Assembly: GCA_019163335.1 (NCBI GenBank)
Contig: JAFLKM010000053.1
Span: 1-64,000 of the forward strand
Length of the DNA: 64,000 bases
Reading direction: 5' to 3'
DNA from: Desulfobulbaceae bacterium
Lineage (GTDB): Bacteria > Desulfobacterota > Desulfobulbia > Desulfobulbales > Desulfocapsaceae
Below are positions 38,806-48,268 of the stretch, one piece after another (position 1 is the first letter of the stretch; the number at the start of each line of letters is the position of its first letter). The notes under the pieces are model-generated. The model searched no databases. It saw only the letters and a list, made by a program, of their open reading frames with translations, and had not been told where the DNA came from. The position numbers and the translations under genes were made by a program.

Positions 38806-40809
38806 ATGCAAAACCAGGCACTGATGAATTTTAAAGAATGGTGGTTTACCTCATTGAGGCCCTTGTTGGTCAAAGGGTCAAGGGCTGCTGCCGCCCCTGT
38901 CGAATCCTTCGCTGGAAACCGGCAGGACGGTGCGGAGTCCCTTCTGCATCCTTCCATCGACAAGGGCGCCGAGGAAGCCCGCAAAGCCGAAGCAGCTGCA
39001 CAGCTCAAAATGGCAGGAGCAGCGAGCCAGGCAAGAGTGGATGTGAAGCAGTTGAGTGCTGCCCTGACCAGGGCCTGTCGGGAAACCGATCCTGAATTTA
39101 TGCGCCTGGGTCAGGATCTGCAGGAGATTTACGGCGCCGCCATGGGCTTGACCAATTCCGTTCAGCAGGCCGCCTCACACTTGAGCCAAGGTGCGGAGGG
39201 CATGACCTGTCTCGATCGGGCCGGTTTTCTCGTGGAGAATGCCTGGAAAAGTCTCACCGGTGAGCAGGAGAATATCGAGAAAGGTCTCGATCATGTTCGC
39301 AAACTCCTCGACCATCTGGAGAAATTTTCCTTGGTCTGTGACAGGATCAACCGCATCGGTCTCTGGTTTCGGGTGGTCGGGGTGAATATCGAAATAGAAT
39401 GCAACGTCCAGCACTTGAGTGGCGATATGTTTGCCGGTGTGTCCAAAGAGGTGAATGTCCTGTCCGGGCAAATCAATCAGATGGTGGCAGGCATGAAAAA
39501 CGGCCTGGTCACGGCCATCAGCGGATTGTCCACCCTTGAAGGGTCCTCATCCAGAAGTCTGGCCGAGATCGGTCAGATGGCGGAAAAGGCTCAGGGGATT
39601 GTCCGGAGCTCCTATGACAATATCCAGGAGATCCTGGCAGAGACCGTGACCCTGATAGACACCGCAACAACAAGGGCCCGGATTATCGGGGCAAAAGCCG
39701 GGGATGTGGTGGTTGGGATACAGTTCCACGATTCCATGAGTCAGCGGATAGAGCATATTGTGGAGGCCATGGAGGATATTACCGGGCTTTGTGAGACATC
39801 GGGGAAAGTGGAAACCGGAGAAACTGCACAGACTCTGGGCTCTGTGTACTTCATCCTTGATCTTCAGAAAAAACAGCTCCACAACCTGCGAGAAGAGATC
39901 CGGGAGCTGGCCTTGACCACTCAGGATTCCTTTCAGATCATTAACGGAGAAATTGTTGACATGCGGGGCGAGCTGGCTGGTTCCAGGTTGACCGGGAATT
40001 GCAGAAACGGTTCCGGAGCGGATTGTTTCAAGCCTTTGCAGCAGGGCTTACTGAATTTGGGGAAACTGCTCACCACCGGCAACACCATGAATGATGCGCT
40101 GCACCAGTCCACGGAAGAGATTGCCTCGGTGGCCGATCAGCTGCTGGGGATGATTGTCGGGGTCCGAAACATTAAGGAAGAGACCCATATCAAGGCCATC
40201 AACACCATTATCATGGCGAACCATCTGGGCAGTCAGGGGATGACCATTGAGGTGCTGGCCAAAGAAATCCGCTCCCTGGCGGATCAGACCGGTGAACTGG
40301 CCGCCGAAGTCTCCACTATCCAGGCGGATATCGTCGAGGAGGTGGCGGCCTTGCGGGCCACCGTTGCCGAGGAGAGCGCCACCATCACCGTGCCTGAACT
40401 GGAAGATGGTATTGCCGGGATGGGAGTATCCTTCCAACAGGTGCAGGAACAGATGGGCGGGGTCACTCAGAATACCGCTGCCATTGCCCAGCAAATCGGA
40501 GGTGTGGCGGCACGATTGTCCTTTCTCGAGAATCTCGGCTGCAAGATGGAGGAGTCCATCAGCCAGGTCGAGCAGATATTGACGGATCTTGAACCCTGGC
40601 GAGATAGCGGCCAGGTGCATGATGAGAATATCCTCCGCCTCCTGTCCCGCTACACCATGGATCAGGAGCGGCTGGTTCATCTGCCCATGGATGGCAGTCA
40701 GCAGGCAGTGGCGGCAGACAACGATTTTGAACTGTTTTCGTCGGATGGGGCAGAGGAGCAGGGAACTGCCGACGTGACATTGTTTGATGATAACGTGGAG
40801 TTATTTTAA
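38806..40809 (+). CDS. Soluble MCP-like coiled-coil chemosensory protein
   Basis: About 667 residues with no membrane helix. The middle is long alpha-helical coiled coil; DSMSQRIEHIVEAMEDI and INTIIMANHLGSQGMTIEVLAKEIRSLADQTGELA resemble degenerate forms of the MCP hairpin tip, but the canonical [16 protein letters not shown] is absent. The C-terminus ends DDNVELF after an earlier DNDFELF. Such proteins accompany STAS-CheY-CheA genes in deltaproteobacteria; their job is not established to my knowledge, possibly a cytoplasmic scaffold or receptor. The start is uncertain (GTG 38746, ATG 38806 or ATG 38824; none has a good ribosome-binding site). Confidence 0.75.
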   Translation: MQNQALMNFKEWWFTSLRPLLVKGSRAAAAPVESFAGNRQDGAESLLHPSIDKGAEEARKAEAAAQLKMAGAASQARVDVKQLSAALTRACRETDPEFMRLGQDLQEIYGAAMGLTNSVQQAASHLSQGAEGMTCLDRAGFLVENAWKSLTGEQENIEKGLDHVRKLLDHLEKFSLVCDRINRIGLWFRVVGVNIEIECNVQHLSGDMFAGVSKEVNVLSGQINQMVAGMKNGLVTAISGLSTLEGSSSRSLAEIGQMAEKAQGIVRSSYDNIQEILAETVTLIDTATTRARIIGAKAGDVVVGIQFHDSMSQRIEHIVEAMEDITGLCETSGKVETGETAQTLGSVYFILDLQKKQLHNLREEIRELALTTQDSFQIINGEIVDMRGELAGSRLTGNCRNGSGADCFKPLQQGLLNLGKLLTTGNTMNDALHQSTEEIASVADQLLGMIVGVRNIKEETHIKAINTIIMANHLGSQGMTIEVLAKEIRSLADQTGELAAEVSTIQADIVEEVAALRATVAEESATITVPELEDGIAGMGVSFQQVQEQMGGVTQNTAAIAQQIGGVAARLSFLENLGCKMEESISQVEQILTDLEPWRDSGQVHDENILRLLSRYTMDQERLVHLPMDGSQQAVAADNDFELFSSDGAEEQGTADVTLFDDNVELF

Positions 40810-40826
40810 GAAATCAGGAGGATGGC

Positions 40827-41165
40827 ATGCAGATACAAGTGGAAGAGGGAAGGGCGCGGGTTATTTTACAGGGAGACCTGAGCGTGGCAGATGCTGAGCC
40901 ATTGAGGGACGTACTGATCGAGGCCGTGGCCGCGGCTGATTTAGTAGAACTCGATCTGGAAGCAGTCACCAGTATCGATCTGGCAACGTTGCAGCTTTTT
41001 GGTTCCGCCCACCGGACGGCGAATGACGGTGGAAAAAAACTGGCGTTTTCCAATTGCAGGAACCCGGTACTGATTCAGGCAAGAAAGGCCTCCGGCTTCA
41101 TTCTTAAGACGGGATGTCGTCCTGAATCTACGAAATCATGTCTTTGGGTGGGAGGAATGGAATAA
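40827..41165 (+). CDS. STAS-domain protein
   Basis: A 112-residue single-domain protein like anti-sigma-factor antagonists. VILQGDLSVADAEPLRDVLIEA and DLEAVTSIDLATLQLFGSAHRTA are the STAS core; the residue that is phosphorylated Ser in SpoIIAA lies in the SIDLATLQ segment, where Asp-Leu-Ala replaces Asp-Ser-Ser, so classical phosphorylation seems unlikely. It lies 17 bases after the MCP-like gene and shares one base with cheY (TAATG), implying translational coupling and a role within the chemosensory complex. Confidence 0.88.
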   Translation: MQIQVEEGRARVILQGDLSVADAEPLRDVLIEAVAAADLVELDLEAVTSIDLATLQLFGSAHRTANDGGKKLAFSNCRNPVLIQARKASGFILKTGCRPESTKSCLWVGGME

Positions 41166-41533
41166 TGGCGAAGAATATCATAACCGTGGATGACTCTGCC
41201 AGCGTTCGGCAGATGGTTTCCTTTACCCTCAAAGGGGCGGGGTATGAGGTTATGGAGGCCTGCGACGGCAAAGATGCCCTGGCTAAATTGTCGGCGGGCA
41301 GCAAGGCTGATATGGTGATCACCGATCTGAACATGCCCAACATGAATGGCATCGAACTCATCAAGGCCCTGCGGGCCAATCCCGCCTACAAGTTCGTCCC
41401 CATCGTCCTGCTCACCACCGAATCTCAGGATAGCAAGAAACAGGAGGGCAAGGCCGCCGGGGCCACCGGGTGGATCGTCAAACCGTTCAAGCCGGATCAG
41501 TTGCTGTCCGTGATCAAGAAGGTGCTGGGGTAA
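41165..41533 (+). CDS. cheY: Chemotaxis response regulator CheY
   Basis: A 122-residue single receiver domain: acidic pair in TVDDSASVRQM, phospho-acceptor Asp in MVITDLNMPNMNG, Thr in VLLTTESQD and Lys in WIVKPFKPDQLL. It is the usual partner of CheA; its target (flagellar motor or another output) cannot be told from sequence. The start is fixed by the one-base overlap with the STAS gene. Confidence 0.94.
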   Translation: MAKNIITVDDSASVRQMVSFTLKGAGYEVMEACDGKDALAKLSAGSKADMVITDLNMPNMNGIELIKALRANPAYKFVPIVLLTTESQDSKKQEGKAAGATGWIVKPFKPDQLLSVIKKVLG

Positions 41534-41536
41534 GGG

Positions 41537-41563
41537 TTGGATGAAGGTTGGAAATTGTATAAT
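41537..41563 (+). promoter_or_regulatory. Candidate promoter upstream of cheA
   Basis: TTGGAT (41537-41542) and a perfect TATAAT (41558-41563) are 15 bases apart, immediately after the cheY stop. The short spacing weakens the call, but the -10 box is consensus and a 140-base leader with two hairpins follows. Confidence 0.45.
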
Positions 41564-41583
41564 TTATGGCAGATGTATTTGCT

Positions 41584-41682
41584 AGACGCCACGCAGGGAA
41601 ACAGCGGAACTGATTGCTGTTTCTCTGGCGCGGCATAAGAGTCCTTAAACCAGAAGAGCCAAAAGAGCTTGGCTCTTTTGGT
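41584..41682 (+). promoter_or_regulatory. Two hairpins in the cheA leader
   Basis: First, GGGAAACAGC pairs with GCTGTTTCTC, extended by GCCACGC/GGCGCGGC (about 41587-41635). Second, CCAAAAGAGC (41659-41668) pairs with GCTCTTTTGG (41672-41681). The second has no T tract. They may act as attenuator, processing site or RNA-binding site ahead of cheA. Borders approximate. Confidence 0.45.
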
Positions 41683-41710
41683 AACGGTCTCTAAAAAACT
41701 GGAGTTCTCC

Positions 41711-43801
41711 ATGGATGTTCATGCCGAGGCATTTAAGGAAGAGGCGTATGAGCTGTTGACTGAGCTTGAGACCTCGCTGCTTGAGCTGGAAGAGCGGCCC
41801 GACGATAGTGAGGTGGTGGGCCGGGTCTTCCGGGCCATGCATACGATTAAGGGTTCCGGGGCGATGTTTGGATTTGACGCGGTTTCTGAATTCACCCACG
41901 AGGTTGAAACTGCCTTTGACCGGGTTCGGGAAGGGATGATCAAAGTGACGCCTGAACTCATCAGCATGACTTTGCAGGCCCGGGACAAGATCCTTGAACT
42001 TCTCAATAACGGCGGTGACGGGAAGGACGCAGACGCCCGACGTATCGTCACTGAGTTTCAGCGAATCTGCTGCTGTGGAGAGACTACGGAGAATGTGGAC
42101 CCGGTGGCCGAAGATTTTGGAGCTGCCCTTCACGCCGGCATGGAGAGACGCCGTACCTATCGCATTCGCTTCAAGCCTGTGCCCTCATTTTTTGCCAATG
42201 GCTCCAATCCCCTGCCCCTGCTCAATGAATTGCGGGAGATGGGCGAGAGCACCGTCATAGCCCATCTTGATGCCATCCCGATGCTTGCCGACTATGTTCC
42301 GGATGAGTGTTACACCTTCTGGGATATCATATTGACCACGGACCAGGATGAAAACGCCATCCGTGACGTCTTTATCTTTGTCGAAGATCAGTGTGAGCTC
42401 ACCATCGATATCATCCACGTTGATGGAGAACTCGAGGATAACGAGGAGTACAAACGCCTGGGAGAGATTCTTGTTGAGCGTGGCGACATCAGTACCGAGG
42501 CTTTAAATGAGATTATCGGCCATCAGCCGCGTCTGGGCGAAAAGCTGGTGGCGTCGAAGGCCGTTGACCAGTCGATGATTGATGCCGCCCTCCTTGAGCA
42601 GCAGCATATCGCCAAAATTCGGGAAAAAGATGTGCAGAAGGTCAAGGCCGTCACCTCCATCAAGGTCGATTCCCTTCGCCTGGATAATATGGTTGATCTG
42701 GTGGGGGAACTGGTCACGGTGCAGGCCCGACTGACCCAGAAGGCGGAAAATAATCAGGACCCTGATCTTCTCCTTATTGCTGAGGAGGTGGAACGGTTGA
42801 CCACGGAGTTGCGCGACAACACCATGTCCATCCGCATGCTTCCCATCGGCAGCACCTTCTCCAAGTTCCGCCGACTGGTCAGGGATCTTTCCCGTGATCT
42901 GGGCAAACAGATCGAGATGACCACCGAAGGGGCGGAGACCGAGCTGGATAAGACCGTCATTGATCAACTCAATGACCCCCTGGTCCATATCATTCGCAAC
43001 TCCATCGACCACGGCATTGAAGCGCCTGATGTCCGTCTGGCCAATGGCAAGCCCAAAGAAGGTGTCATCCGCCTTGCCGCGCACCATTCCGGAGCCTTTG
43101 TGCTCATTGAGATCAGTGATAACGGCGCCGGCCTTGATCCCGAGAAGCTGCGTAACAAGGCGGTGAGCAAGGGCCTGATTGCCCCCGATGCCGATCTCAG
43201 TGTTGATGAATGCTTTGCCCTGATCCTTGAAGCCGGATTTTCCACCGCAGAAAAGGTCACCGATGTCTCCGGGCGCGGGGTGGGCATGGATGTGGTGCGG
43301 CGCTCCATTGAAAATCTGCGCGGCGAGATCGGCATCACCTCAAAACTTGGGGTTGGCACCACCATCACCTTGAAACTGCCCCTGACCCTGGCCATCATTG
43401 ACGGCCTGCTGGTGCAGATCAGCGACGATTTTTTTGTTATCCCCCTTTCCATGGTGGAGGAATGTGTCGAGCTCAGCCGTGAAGAAGCGCTCCTGGCCAA
43501 GACCCGTTCGATGATGAGTTTCCGGGGCGAGCTTTTCTCCTACATCAGTCTACGCGACAGCTTTGCCATTCCAGGCGATCCGCCGGCCATTGAACGGGTT
43601 GTGCTTGCCAGTGTCAAGGGCGAGAAGATTGGGTTTGGGGTGGATCAGGTTGTCGGTCAGCATCAAACCGTGATCAAGACCCTGAGTAATGTGTACCGGG
43701 ATGTTGTTGGTATCTCAGGAGCCACCATCCTTGGCGATGGCTCCGTGGCCCTGGTGCTTGATGTCAACCAGCTGGTTGTTGAGACCACCCATAACGGATA
43801 A
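41711..43801 (+). CDS. cheA: Chemotaxis histidine kinase CheA with MshEN-like insertion
   Basis: A 696-residue kinase. Hpt domain with phospho-accepting His 44 (FRAMHTIKGSG), then a region of about 140-235 related to the GGDP/Hpt-linker of deltaproteobacterial CheAs, then two tandem 24-residue units at about 249-272 and 274-298, each beginning RLGE and ending in Gln, which match the MshEN c-di-GMP-binding pattern. H-kinase dimer segment (about 318-375), HATPase (DPLVHIIRNSIDHGIE, ISDNGAGLD, GRGVGMDVV, GVGTTITLKLPLTLA) and CheW-like P5 domain complete it. No classical P2 domain is seen. Start ATG 41711 has TGGAG eight bases before. It phosphorylates CheY and CheB. Confidence 0.95.
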   Translation: MDVHAEAFKEEAYELLTELETSLLELEERPDDSEVVGRVFRAMHTIKGSGAMFGFDAVSEFTHEVETAFDRVREGMIKVTPELISMTLQARDKILELLNNGGDGKDADARRIVTEFQRICCCGETTENVDPVAEDFGAALHAGMERRRTYRIRFKPVPSFFANGSNPLPLLNELREMGESTVIAHLDAIPMLADYVPDECYTFWDIILTTDQDENAIRDVFIFVEDQCELTIDIIHVDGELEDNEEYKRLGEILVERGDISTEALNEIIGHQPRLGEKLVASKAVDQSMIDAALLEQQHIAKIREKDVQKVKAVTSIKVDSLRLDNMVDLVGELVTVQARLTQKAENNQDPDLLLIAEEVERLTTELRDNTMSIRMLPIGSTFSKFRRLVRDLSRDLGKQIEMTTEGAETELDKTVIDQLNDPLVHIIRNSIDHGIEAPDVRLANGKPKEGVIRLAAHHSGAFVLIEISDNGAGLDPEKLRNKAVSKGLIAPDADLSVDECFALILEAGFSTAEKVTDVSGRGVGMDVVRRSIENLRGEIGITSKLGVGTTITLKLPLTLAIIDGLLVQISDDFFVIPLSMVEECVELSREEALLAKTRSMMSFRGELFSYISLRDSFAIPGDPPAIERVVLASVKGEKIGFGVDQVVGQHQTVIKTLSNVYRDVVGISGATILGDGSVALVLDVNQLVVETTHNG

Positions 43802-43816
43802 GAGCGGAGACGAATC

Positions 43817-44656
43817 ATGGAGATGAACGATAAGATATTTCACCGTCTCACGTCCTATATCTATGACGAGATGGGCATTAAGATGGGCGAAAACAAGAGG
43901 GTTATGCTCCAGGCCCGGCTGGCTAAGAGAATCCGTATTGTGCAGCTGGATTCTTTTGAAGCCTATTGCACCTATCTGTTCAGTAATGAAGGGCAGCGAG
44001 AGGAACTGGCAAGTTTTATCCATGAGGTCACCACCAACAAGACCGATTTCTACCGGGAGCCCAACCATTTTACGTATCTGACCGAGCAGGCCCTGCCCAT
44101 TCTGTTCCGGGAAGGCCGCAGATGTCAGCGGCGACCTCTGAGGGTTTGGAGCTCGGCTTGCTCCACCGGAGAAGAACCCTATACTCTGGCGATGTTTCTT
44201 CACGAATATGAGGCAAGAAATCAGGGATTTTCCTACACCGTGCTGGCCACAGACATCTCAACGACCGTTCTGCGCGAGGCCAAAGATGCCATTTATGATG
44301 TCCGCAAGATTGATCCGATTCCTCCGCCGATCCGTAAGAAATATATTCTCCGTTCAAAAAACAAGGAAAGCCAGGTAGTTCGTATAGCCCCGGAATTGCG
44401 GGCTAGGGTGGAGTTCCGCTGGACGAATCTGAAGGAGCCGAAACTGACCGCGCGCGAGATGATGGATGTCATCTTCTGCCGTAATGTGATCATCTATTTT
44501 GATCAGCCAACCCAGGAGCTGGTGCTGAATAACCTCTGTAAGCAGCTGGTTCCCGGCGGTTTTATCTTTATGGGACATTCTGAAAATCTCAACGGTTTGA
44601 ATGTTCCTCTGGTCCAGATCGCGCCGACGATTTACCGGAAGATTAATGCGTCTTGA
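43817..44656 (+). CDS. cheR: Chemotaxis protein methyltransferase CheR
   Basis: A 279-residue S-adenosylmethionine-dependent enzyme that methylates glutamates on MCPs. The N-terminal helical domain precedes VTTNKTDFYREPNHF, the SAM-binding VWSSACSTGEEPYTLAMFL, ATDISTTVLREA and the C-terminal DVIFCRNVIIYFDQPTQ and GGFIFMGHSENL. Size and motifs are standard. It starts 15 bases after cheA. Confidence 0.96.
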   Translation: MEMNDKIFHRLTSYIYDEMGIKMGENKRVMLQARLAKRIRIVQLDSFEAYCTYLFSNEGQREELASFIHEVTTNKTDFYREPNHFTYLTEQALPILFREGRRCQRRPLRVWSSACSTGEEPYTLAMFLHEYEARNQGFSYTVLATDISTTVLREAKDAIYDVRKIDPIPPPIRKKYILRSKNKESQVVRIAPELRARVEFRWTNLKEPKLTAREMMDVIFCRNVIIYFDQPTQELVLNNLCKQLVPGGFIFMGHSENLNGLNVPLVQIAPTIYRKINAS

Positions 44657-44719
44657 CCGGGTGAAATGGTGCTTGGGTGTCGTTGAGGATGTTTCCTTAA
44701 TTTTTGTGATGAAGGTCCC

Positions 44720-45271
44720 ATGCCGGCAGTTTCTGCCGTCTCTACGCTTCTGGTGATGAACATGTTGAGGGTTGACGCGGTCTATCTGAAACCTGGAGAT
44801 TTCTGTATAGCCTTGCGGCCAACCATTGTGAAGACGGTGCTTGGCTCCTGTGTCACCGTCACCATGTACTCGGCCCGGACAAAAATCGGCGCAGCCTGTC
44901 ATGCCTTGCTGCCAACTTGTCGCGAAGATCAAGGGCCGCAATGCTCCACCCGAACCTGTCAGACCGCCTCACGTTATGTGGAGTGCATCATCCCGGAGAT
45001 GGCCCGGCGGATGCAGGAGAAGGGGATGGTGCTCAGTGAACTTGAGATCAAGCTTTTTGGTGGTGCCGACATGGTATTGGAGTCGCTGGCTGATCATCAG
45101 CAGGTGGGAAGTCAGAATGTGATGAAGTCAAAGATGATCCTGGCCCGGCTGGGAATGACCATCAAGAGCAGTGATGTCGGAGGAGGGGCAGGGAGAAAAC
45201 TGATTTTTGATACCCGCACCGGAGATGTGTGGATCAAGCGGCTGAGTATAAGAGAGAAGATAGCAAGCTGA
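44720..45271 (+). CDS. cheD: Chemoreceptor glutamine deamidase CheD
   Basis: A 183-residue CheD. Catalytic Cys in VLGSCVTVTM and His in GAACHALLP are in place, and KLFGGADMV and GGGAGRKLIFDTRTGDVWIKRL are typical. Family members deamidate receptor glutamines and can interact with CheY phosphatases. The ATG at 44720 has AAGG five bases upstream; ATG 44756 is an alternative. CREDQGPQCSTRTC is a cysteine-rich loop that is longer than in many CheDs. Confidence 0.93.
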   Translation: MPAVSAVSTLLVMNMLRVDAVYLKPGDFCIALRPTIVKTVLGSCVTVTMYSARTKIGAACHALLPTCREDQGPQCSTRTCQTASRYVECIIPEMARRMQEKGMVLSELEIKLFGGADMVLESLADHQQVGSQNVMKSKMILARLGMTIKSSDVGGGAGRKLIFDTRTGDVWIKRLSIREKIAS

Positions 45272-45284
45272 AAGAGAGAGGTTT

Positions 45285-45352
45285 TAGGTCGGGTTTTAAC
45301 CCGACGCCGGATGTGCCATGCTGCCCCAGCTGTCGGGTTAAAACCCGACCTA
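45285..45352. repeat. REPIN-like paired palindrome, family B
   Basis: TAGGTCGGGTTTTAACCCG and CGGGTTAAAACCCGACCTA are inverted copies around a loop of about 30 bases, just after cheD. A lone half-element (TCGGGTTTCAACCCGA) lies at about 45414-45429. Confidence 0.85.
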
Positions 45353-45535
45353 CACCTGATCCGTTGCCTTCCGCCTCTATCTTCTGACATCCTGTAGATT
45401 TGATAATGTAAGATCGGGTTTCAACCCGATAAATGGGGGGGCTGGCAAGCCCCTCGTTGGGGAAGGATCCGACGAGCAATTGCCTGCACATGAATGCGCT
45501 GCACAGTCACACAATTACCAAAAGGAGGACAACGT

Positions 45536-46039
45536 ATGGCGACGGCAGAAAGTAGTGAAACCAATCAATACCTGACCTTTAACCTGGATGGGGAGGTCTT
45601 TGGCCTGGCTATTCTCAAGGTGCGGGAGGTGCTTGATTTTACCAGCATCACCCGGGTGCCGCAGACCCCGGCGTACATGCGGGGGGTGATCAATCTCCGG
45701 GGCAGCGTGGTGCCGGTGATGGATCTGCGGCTGAAGTTCAACATGGCCCAGACCGAGAAGAAGGTGAACACCTGCATTATCATCACCGAGGTGGAGTTGA
45801 ATGGAGAGCTGGTGGTGCTTGGGGCCCTGGCCGATTCGGTGCAGGAGGTGGTTGATCTGGACAGCAGTCAGATAGAGCCGCCGCCGCACATGGGTACCCG
45901 GCTGCGCACCGAGTTTATCAAGGGCATGGGCAAACACGGGGAGAGTTTTATCATCGTCCTGGATATTGACCGGGTCTTTTCGTCCGAGGACCTGGCCTCA
46001 GTCCAGGCCGCGGCGCCGCAGATGGCTGATCCTGCGTAA
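45536..46039 (+). CDS. cheW: Chemotaxis coupling protein CheW
   Basis: A 167-residue CheW-like domain protein: YLTFNLDGEVFGLAILKVREVL, PAYMRGVINLRGSVVPVMDLRLKF and LGALADSVQEVVDL. It connects receptors with CheA. AAAGGAGGA seven bases before the ATG at 45536 is one of the strongest ribosome-binding sites in the window. It begins after a family B repeat, so its transcript may be partly separate from cheD. Confidence 0.96.
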   Translation: MATAESSETNQYLTFNLDGEVFGLAILKVREVLDFTSITRVPQTPAYMRGVINLRGSVVPVMDLRLKFNMAQTEKKVNTCIIITEVELNGELVVLGALADSVQEVVDLDSSQIEPPPHMGTRLRTEFIKGMGKHGESFIIVLDIDRVFSSEDLASVQAAAPQMADPA

Positions 46040-46124
46040 TCGGTCGCCGCAAATTTCAAGACATTTACCATGAGTGCCTTACGGGTTATTTTCTTGTTAT
46101 TAGAAAGAAATAATTTGTGAAAGG

Positions 46125-46150
46125 CGCTTTTCCCCGTTCTTCGGGGTTAG
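46125..46150. repeat. Dispersed palindrome, family A
   Basis: Variant GCGCTTTTCCCCGTTCTTCG GGG, preceded by GCCTTACGGGTTATTTTCTTG at 46077-46096. It lies 28 bases before the second MCP gene. Confidence 0.6.
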
Positions 46151-46178
46151 AATCGCTTCAGATAAAGGAGACAGGACA

Positions 46179-48224
46179 ATGAAACTAGGCGTAAAGATCG
46201 GGATGGGATTTGGTATTCTGCTGGCGATTGCAATCACCCTTGGGGTGCTTGCAATCTTTAATATGAGCGGGGTGAAGAAGCAATCTGTGATGCTCCAGGA
46301 GGAGTATGTGCCGGAGGTGGAAATTGCCAATCAGCTCGAACGCAGCACCTTCCGTGCCATGTATGCCATGCGTGGCTATGGCTTTACCGGTAATGAGGCA
46401 ATGCTCAAAGAGGGACGAGCGCAACTTAAAACATTGGATGAACGGATCGGGCTGGCCAATGAGTTAGGCGACAAGGCCGCTCATCTCAAGTCCTTGAAGC
46501 CCTCAGTGCAAAAGGTAAAGGATGGTGCTGCAACCTATAATGAACTGTCCGAGAAAACGGTGCAACTCAATGCAGCCATGGACGAAAACCGGAAACAAAT
46601 GAATGAGTCTGCCCGGCAGTATATTGAGAGTGCCAACCATTATTTAAATGAGTTAAACGTGAGACTGGAGCAGGATATAGCCACTGCCGTGTCTGCGGAT
46701 AAACTCAGAGAGCGGGCCGCCAAGATTACTAAAATTAATGATATTATTGACCTGGGCAATGCGGTGCGCGTCGCCGCCTGGCGTGCGCAGGCCCTGCGTG
46801 ACCCCAAAATTATCGAGGGAACCCAGGAAACCTTTGCGAAAATTTTCCCCTTAGTCGCAGAGGCCCGGAGAACAACCCACACCGAGGAACAATTGAAGGC
46901 CCTGGCCTCACTTGAAGAGGCGGGCAACGGATACAAAAAAGCCGTATTTGAATTTCTCGCCAACTGGCTGAAGAACGAAGATCTTGGCAAACAGCGCCTT
47001 GAAGTCGGTAACAAAATCCAGGAGGCTACCAATGCCGTGGCCAAGGCCGGTATGGACCAGACCAGCGGGATTGCCAAGGGCGCGGTAGAAGCTCTGGGCA
47101 CTGCCAGCAATGTGATGATCATCGGCCTTATTGTGGCGGTTCTGCTGGGAGTTATCGTGGCCTATTTTATCACCCGCGGGATTACCCGTCCGATTGCCAT
47201 GGGGGTCAAGTTTGCCGAGGCCATTGCGGCCGGCGACCTCAGCCAGCGTCTGGAGATTACCCTGAAGGATGAGATTGGTCAGTTGGCCAATGCCCTGAAC
47301 AATATGGTGGATAAGCTGAAGGATGTGGTGGTCAATGTTCAGGTGGCCGCTGATAACGTGGCTTCCGGGAGTCAGCAGCTCAGCTCCAGCTCAGAAGAGA
47401 TGAGCCAGGGTGCCACCGAGCAGGCGGCTGCCGCTGAAGAGGCATCGAGCGCCATGGAAGAGATGGCGGCCAATATCCGTCAGAACGCCGACAACGCCAT
47501 GCAGACCGAGAAGATCGCCACCAAGAGTGCAGACGATGCCAAAACCGGCGGTGAAGCCGTGGCCAAGACCGTTGGCGCGATGAAGGAGATTGCCGGGAAG
47601 ATTTCGATCATTGAAGAAATTGCCCGTCAGACCAACCTCCTGGCCTTGAACGCCGCCATTGAGGCTGCCCGTGCCGGTGAACATGGCAAAGGCTTTGCGG
47701 TGGTTGCCTCAGAAGTTCGGAAACTTGCCGAGCGCAGTCAGCATGCCGCCGCCGAGATCAGTGAACTTTCCAGCAGCAGTGTGGAAGTGGCCGAGCAGGC
47801 TGGCGATATGTTGAGCAAGATGGTTCCGGACATCCAGCGCACTGCTGAACTTGTCCAGGAAATAGCGGCTGCCAGCAAGGAGCAGGACACCGGCGCCGAG
47901 CAGGTCAACAAGGCCATCACCCAGCTTGATCAGGTCATCCAGCAGAACGCTTCCGCCTCAGAAGAGATGGCCTCCACCTCAGAAGAGCTTTCCAGCCAGG
48001 CCGAGCAGTTGCAGGATACGATCTCCTTCTTCTCCATCGGTGCCGGTGGTGGCGTTTCCCATAAAAAGGCAGCGCCTGCCAGGGGCGGAGTACGAAAACC
48101 CTCTCTGGCCATCTCTCATGTGAAAAAAGCGGCAAAAGCCCCGGCGAAAGGCGGCAAGGGCTTTGAGATGGATATGGGAGTTGGTGGTGCAGACAAGGTT
48201 GATGATGATTTTGAGAGATTTTAG
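46179..48224 (+). CDS. Methyl-accepting chemotaxis protein with helical (HBM-like) sensor
   Basis: A 681-residue receptor. A membrane helix (about 8-30) precedes a roughly 270-residue all-helical periplasmic domain ([29 protein letters not shown]) like HBM sensors, which in other bacteria bind small organic acids or polyamines. A second helix ([20 protein letters not shown]), HAMP, and the signalling domain with [40 protein letters not shown] follow. A flexible Lys/Ala/Gly tail ends in DDDFERF, a possible tether for CheR, CheB or CheD (aromatic-x-x-Phe-like). It follows cheW and should signal through CheA here. Confidence 0.94.
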   Translation: MKLGVKIGMGFGILLAIAITLGVLAIFNMSGVKKQSVMLQEEYVPEVEIANQLERSTFRAMYAMRGYGFTGNEAMLKEGRAQLKTLDERIGLANELGDKAAHLKSLKPSVQKVKDGAATYNELSEKTVQLNAAMDENRKQMNESARQYIESANHYLNELNVRLEQDIATAVSADKLRERAAKITKINDIIDLGNAVRVAAWRAQALRDPKIIEGTQETFAKIFPLVAEARRTTHTEEQLKALASLEEAGNGYKKAVFEFLANWLKNEDLGKQRLEVGNKIQEATNAVAKAGMDQTSGIAKGAVEALGTASNVMIIGLIVAVLLGVIVAYFITRGITRPIAMGVKFAEAIAAGDLSQRLEITLKDEIGQLANALNNMVDKLKDVVVNVQVAADNVASGSQQLSSSSEEMSQGATEQAAAAEEASSAMEEMAANIRQNADNAMQTEKIATKSADDAKTGGEAVAKTVGAMKEIAGKISIIEEIARQTNLLALNAAIEAARAGEHGKGFAVVASEVRKLAERSQHAAAEISELSSSSVEVAEQAGDMLSKMVPDIQRTAELVQEIAAASKEQDTGAEQVNKAITQLDQVIQQNASASEEMASTSEELSSQAEQLQDTISFFSIGAGGGVSHKKAAPARGGVRKPSLAISHVKKAAKAPAKGGKGFEMDMGVGGADKVDDDFERF

Positions 48225-48232
48225 AGCCCGTC

Positions 48233-48268
48233 GCTCTGCAAGCTAGGGCAGTATCTAGCTTGCAGAGC
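48233..48268 (+). terminator. Strong hairpin after the MCP gene
   Basis: GCTCTGCAAGCTA (48233-48245) pairs perfectly with TAGCTTGCAGAGC (48256-48268) around a 10-base loop, 9 bases after the stop codon. There is no T tract, so it may protect the mRNA end rather than terminate. It is also the first part of the tandem array that follows. Confidence 0.5.
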
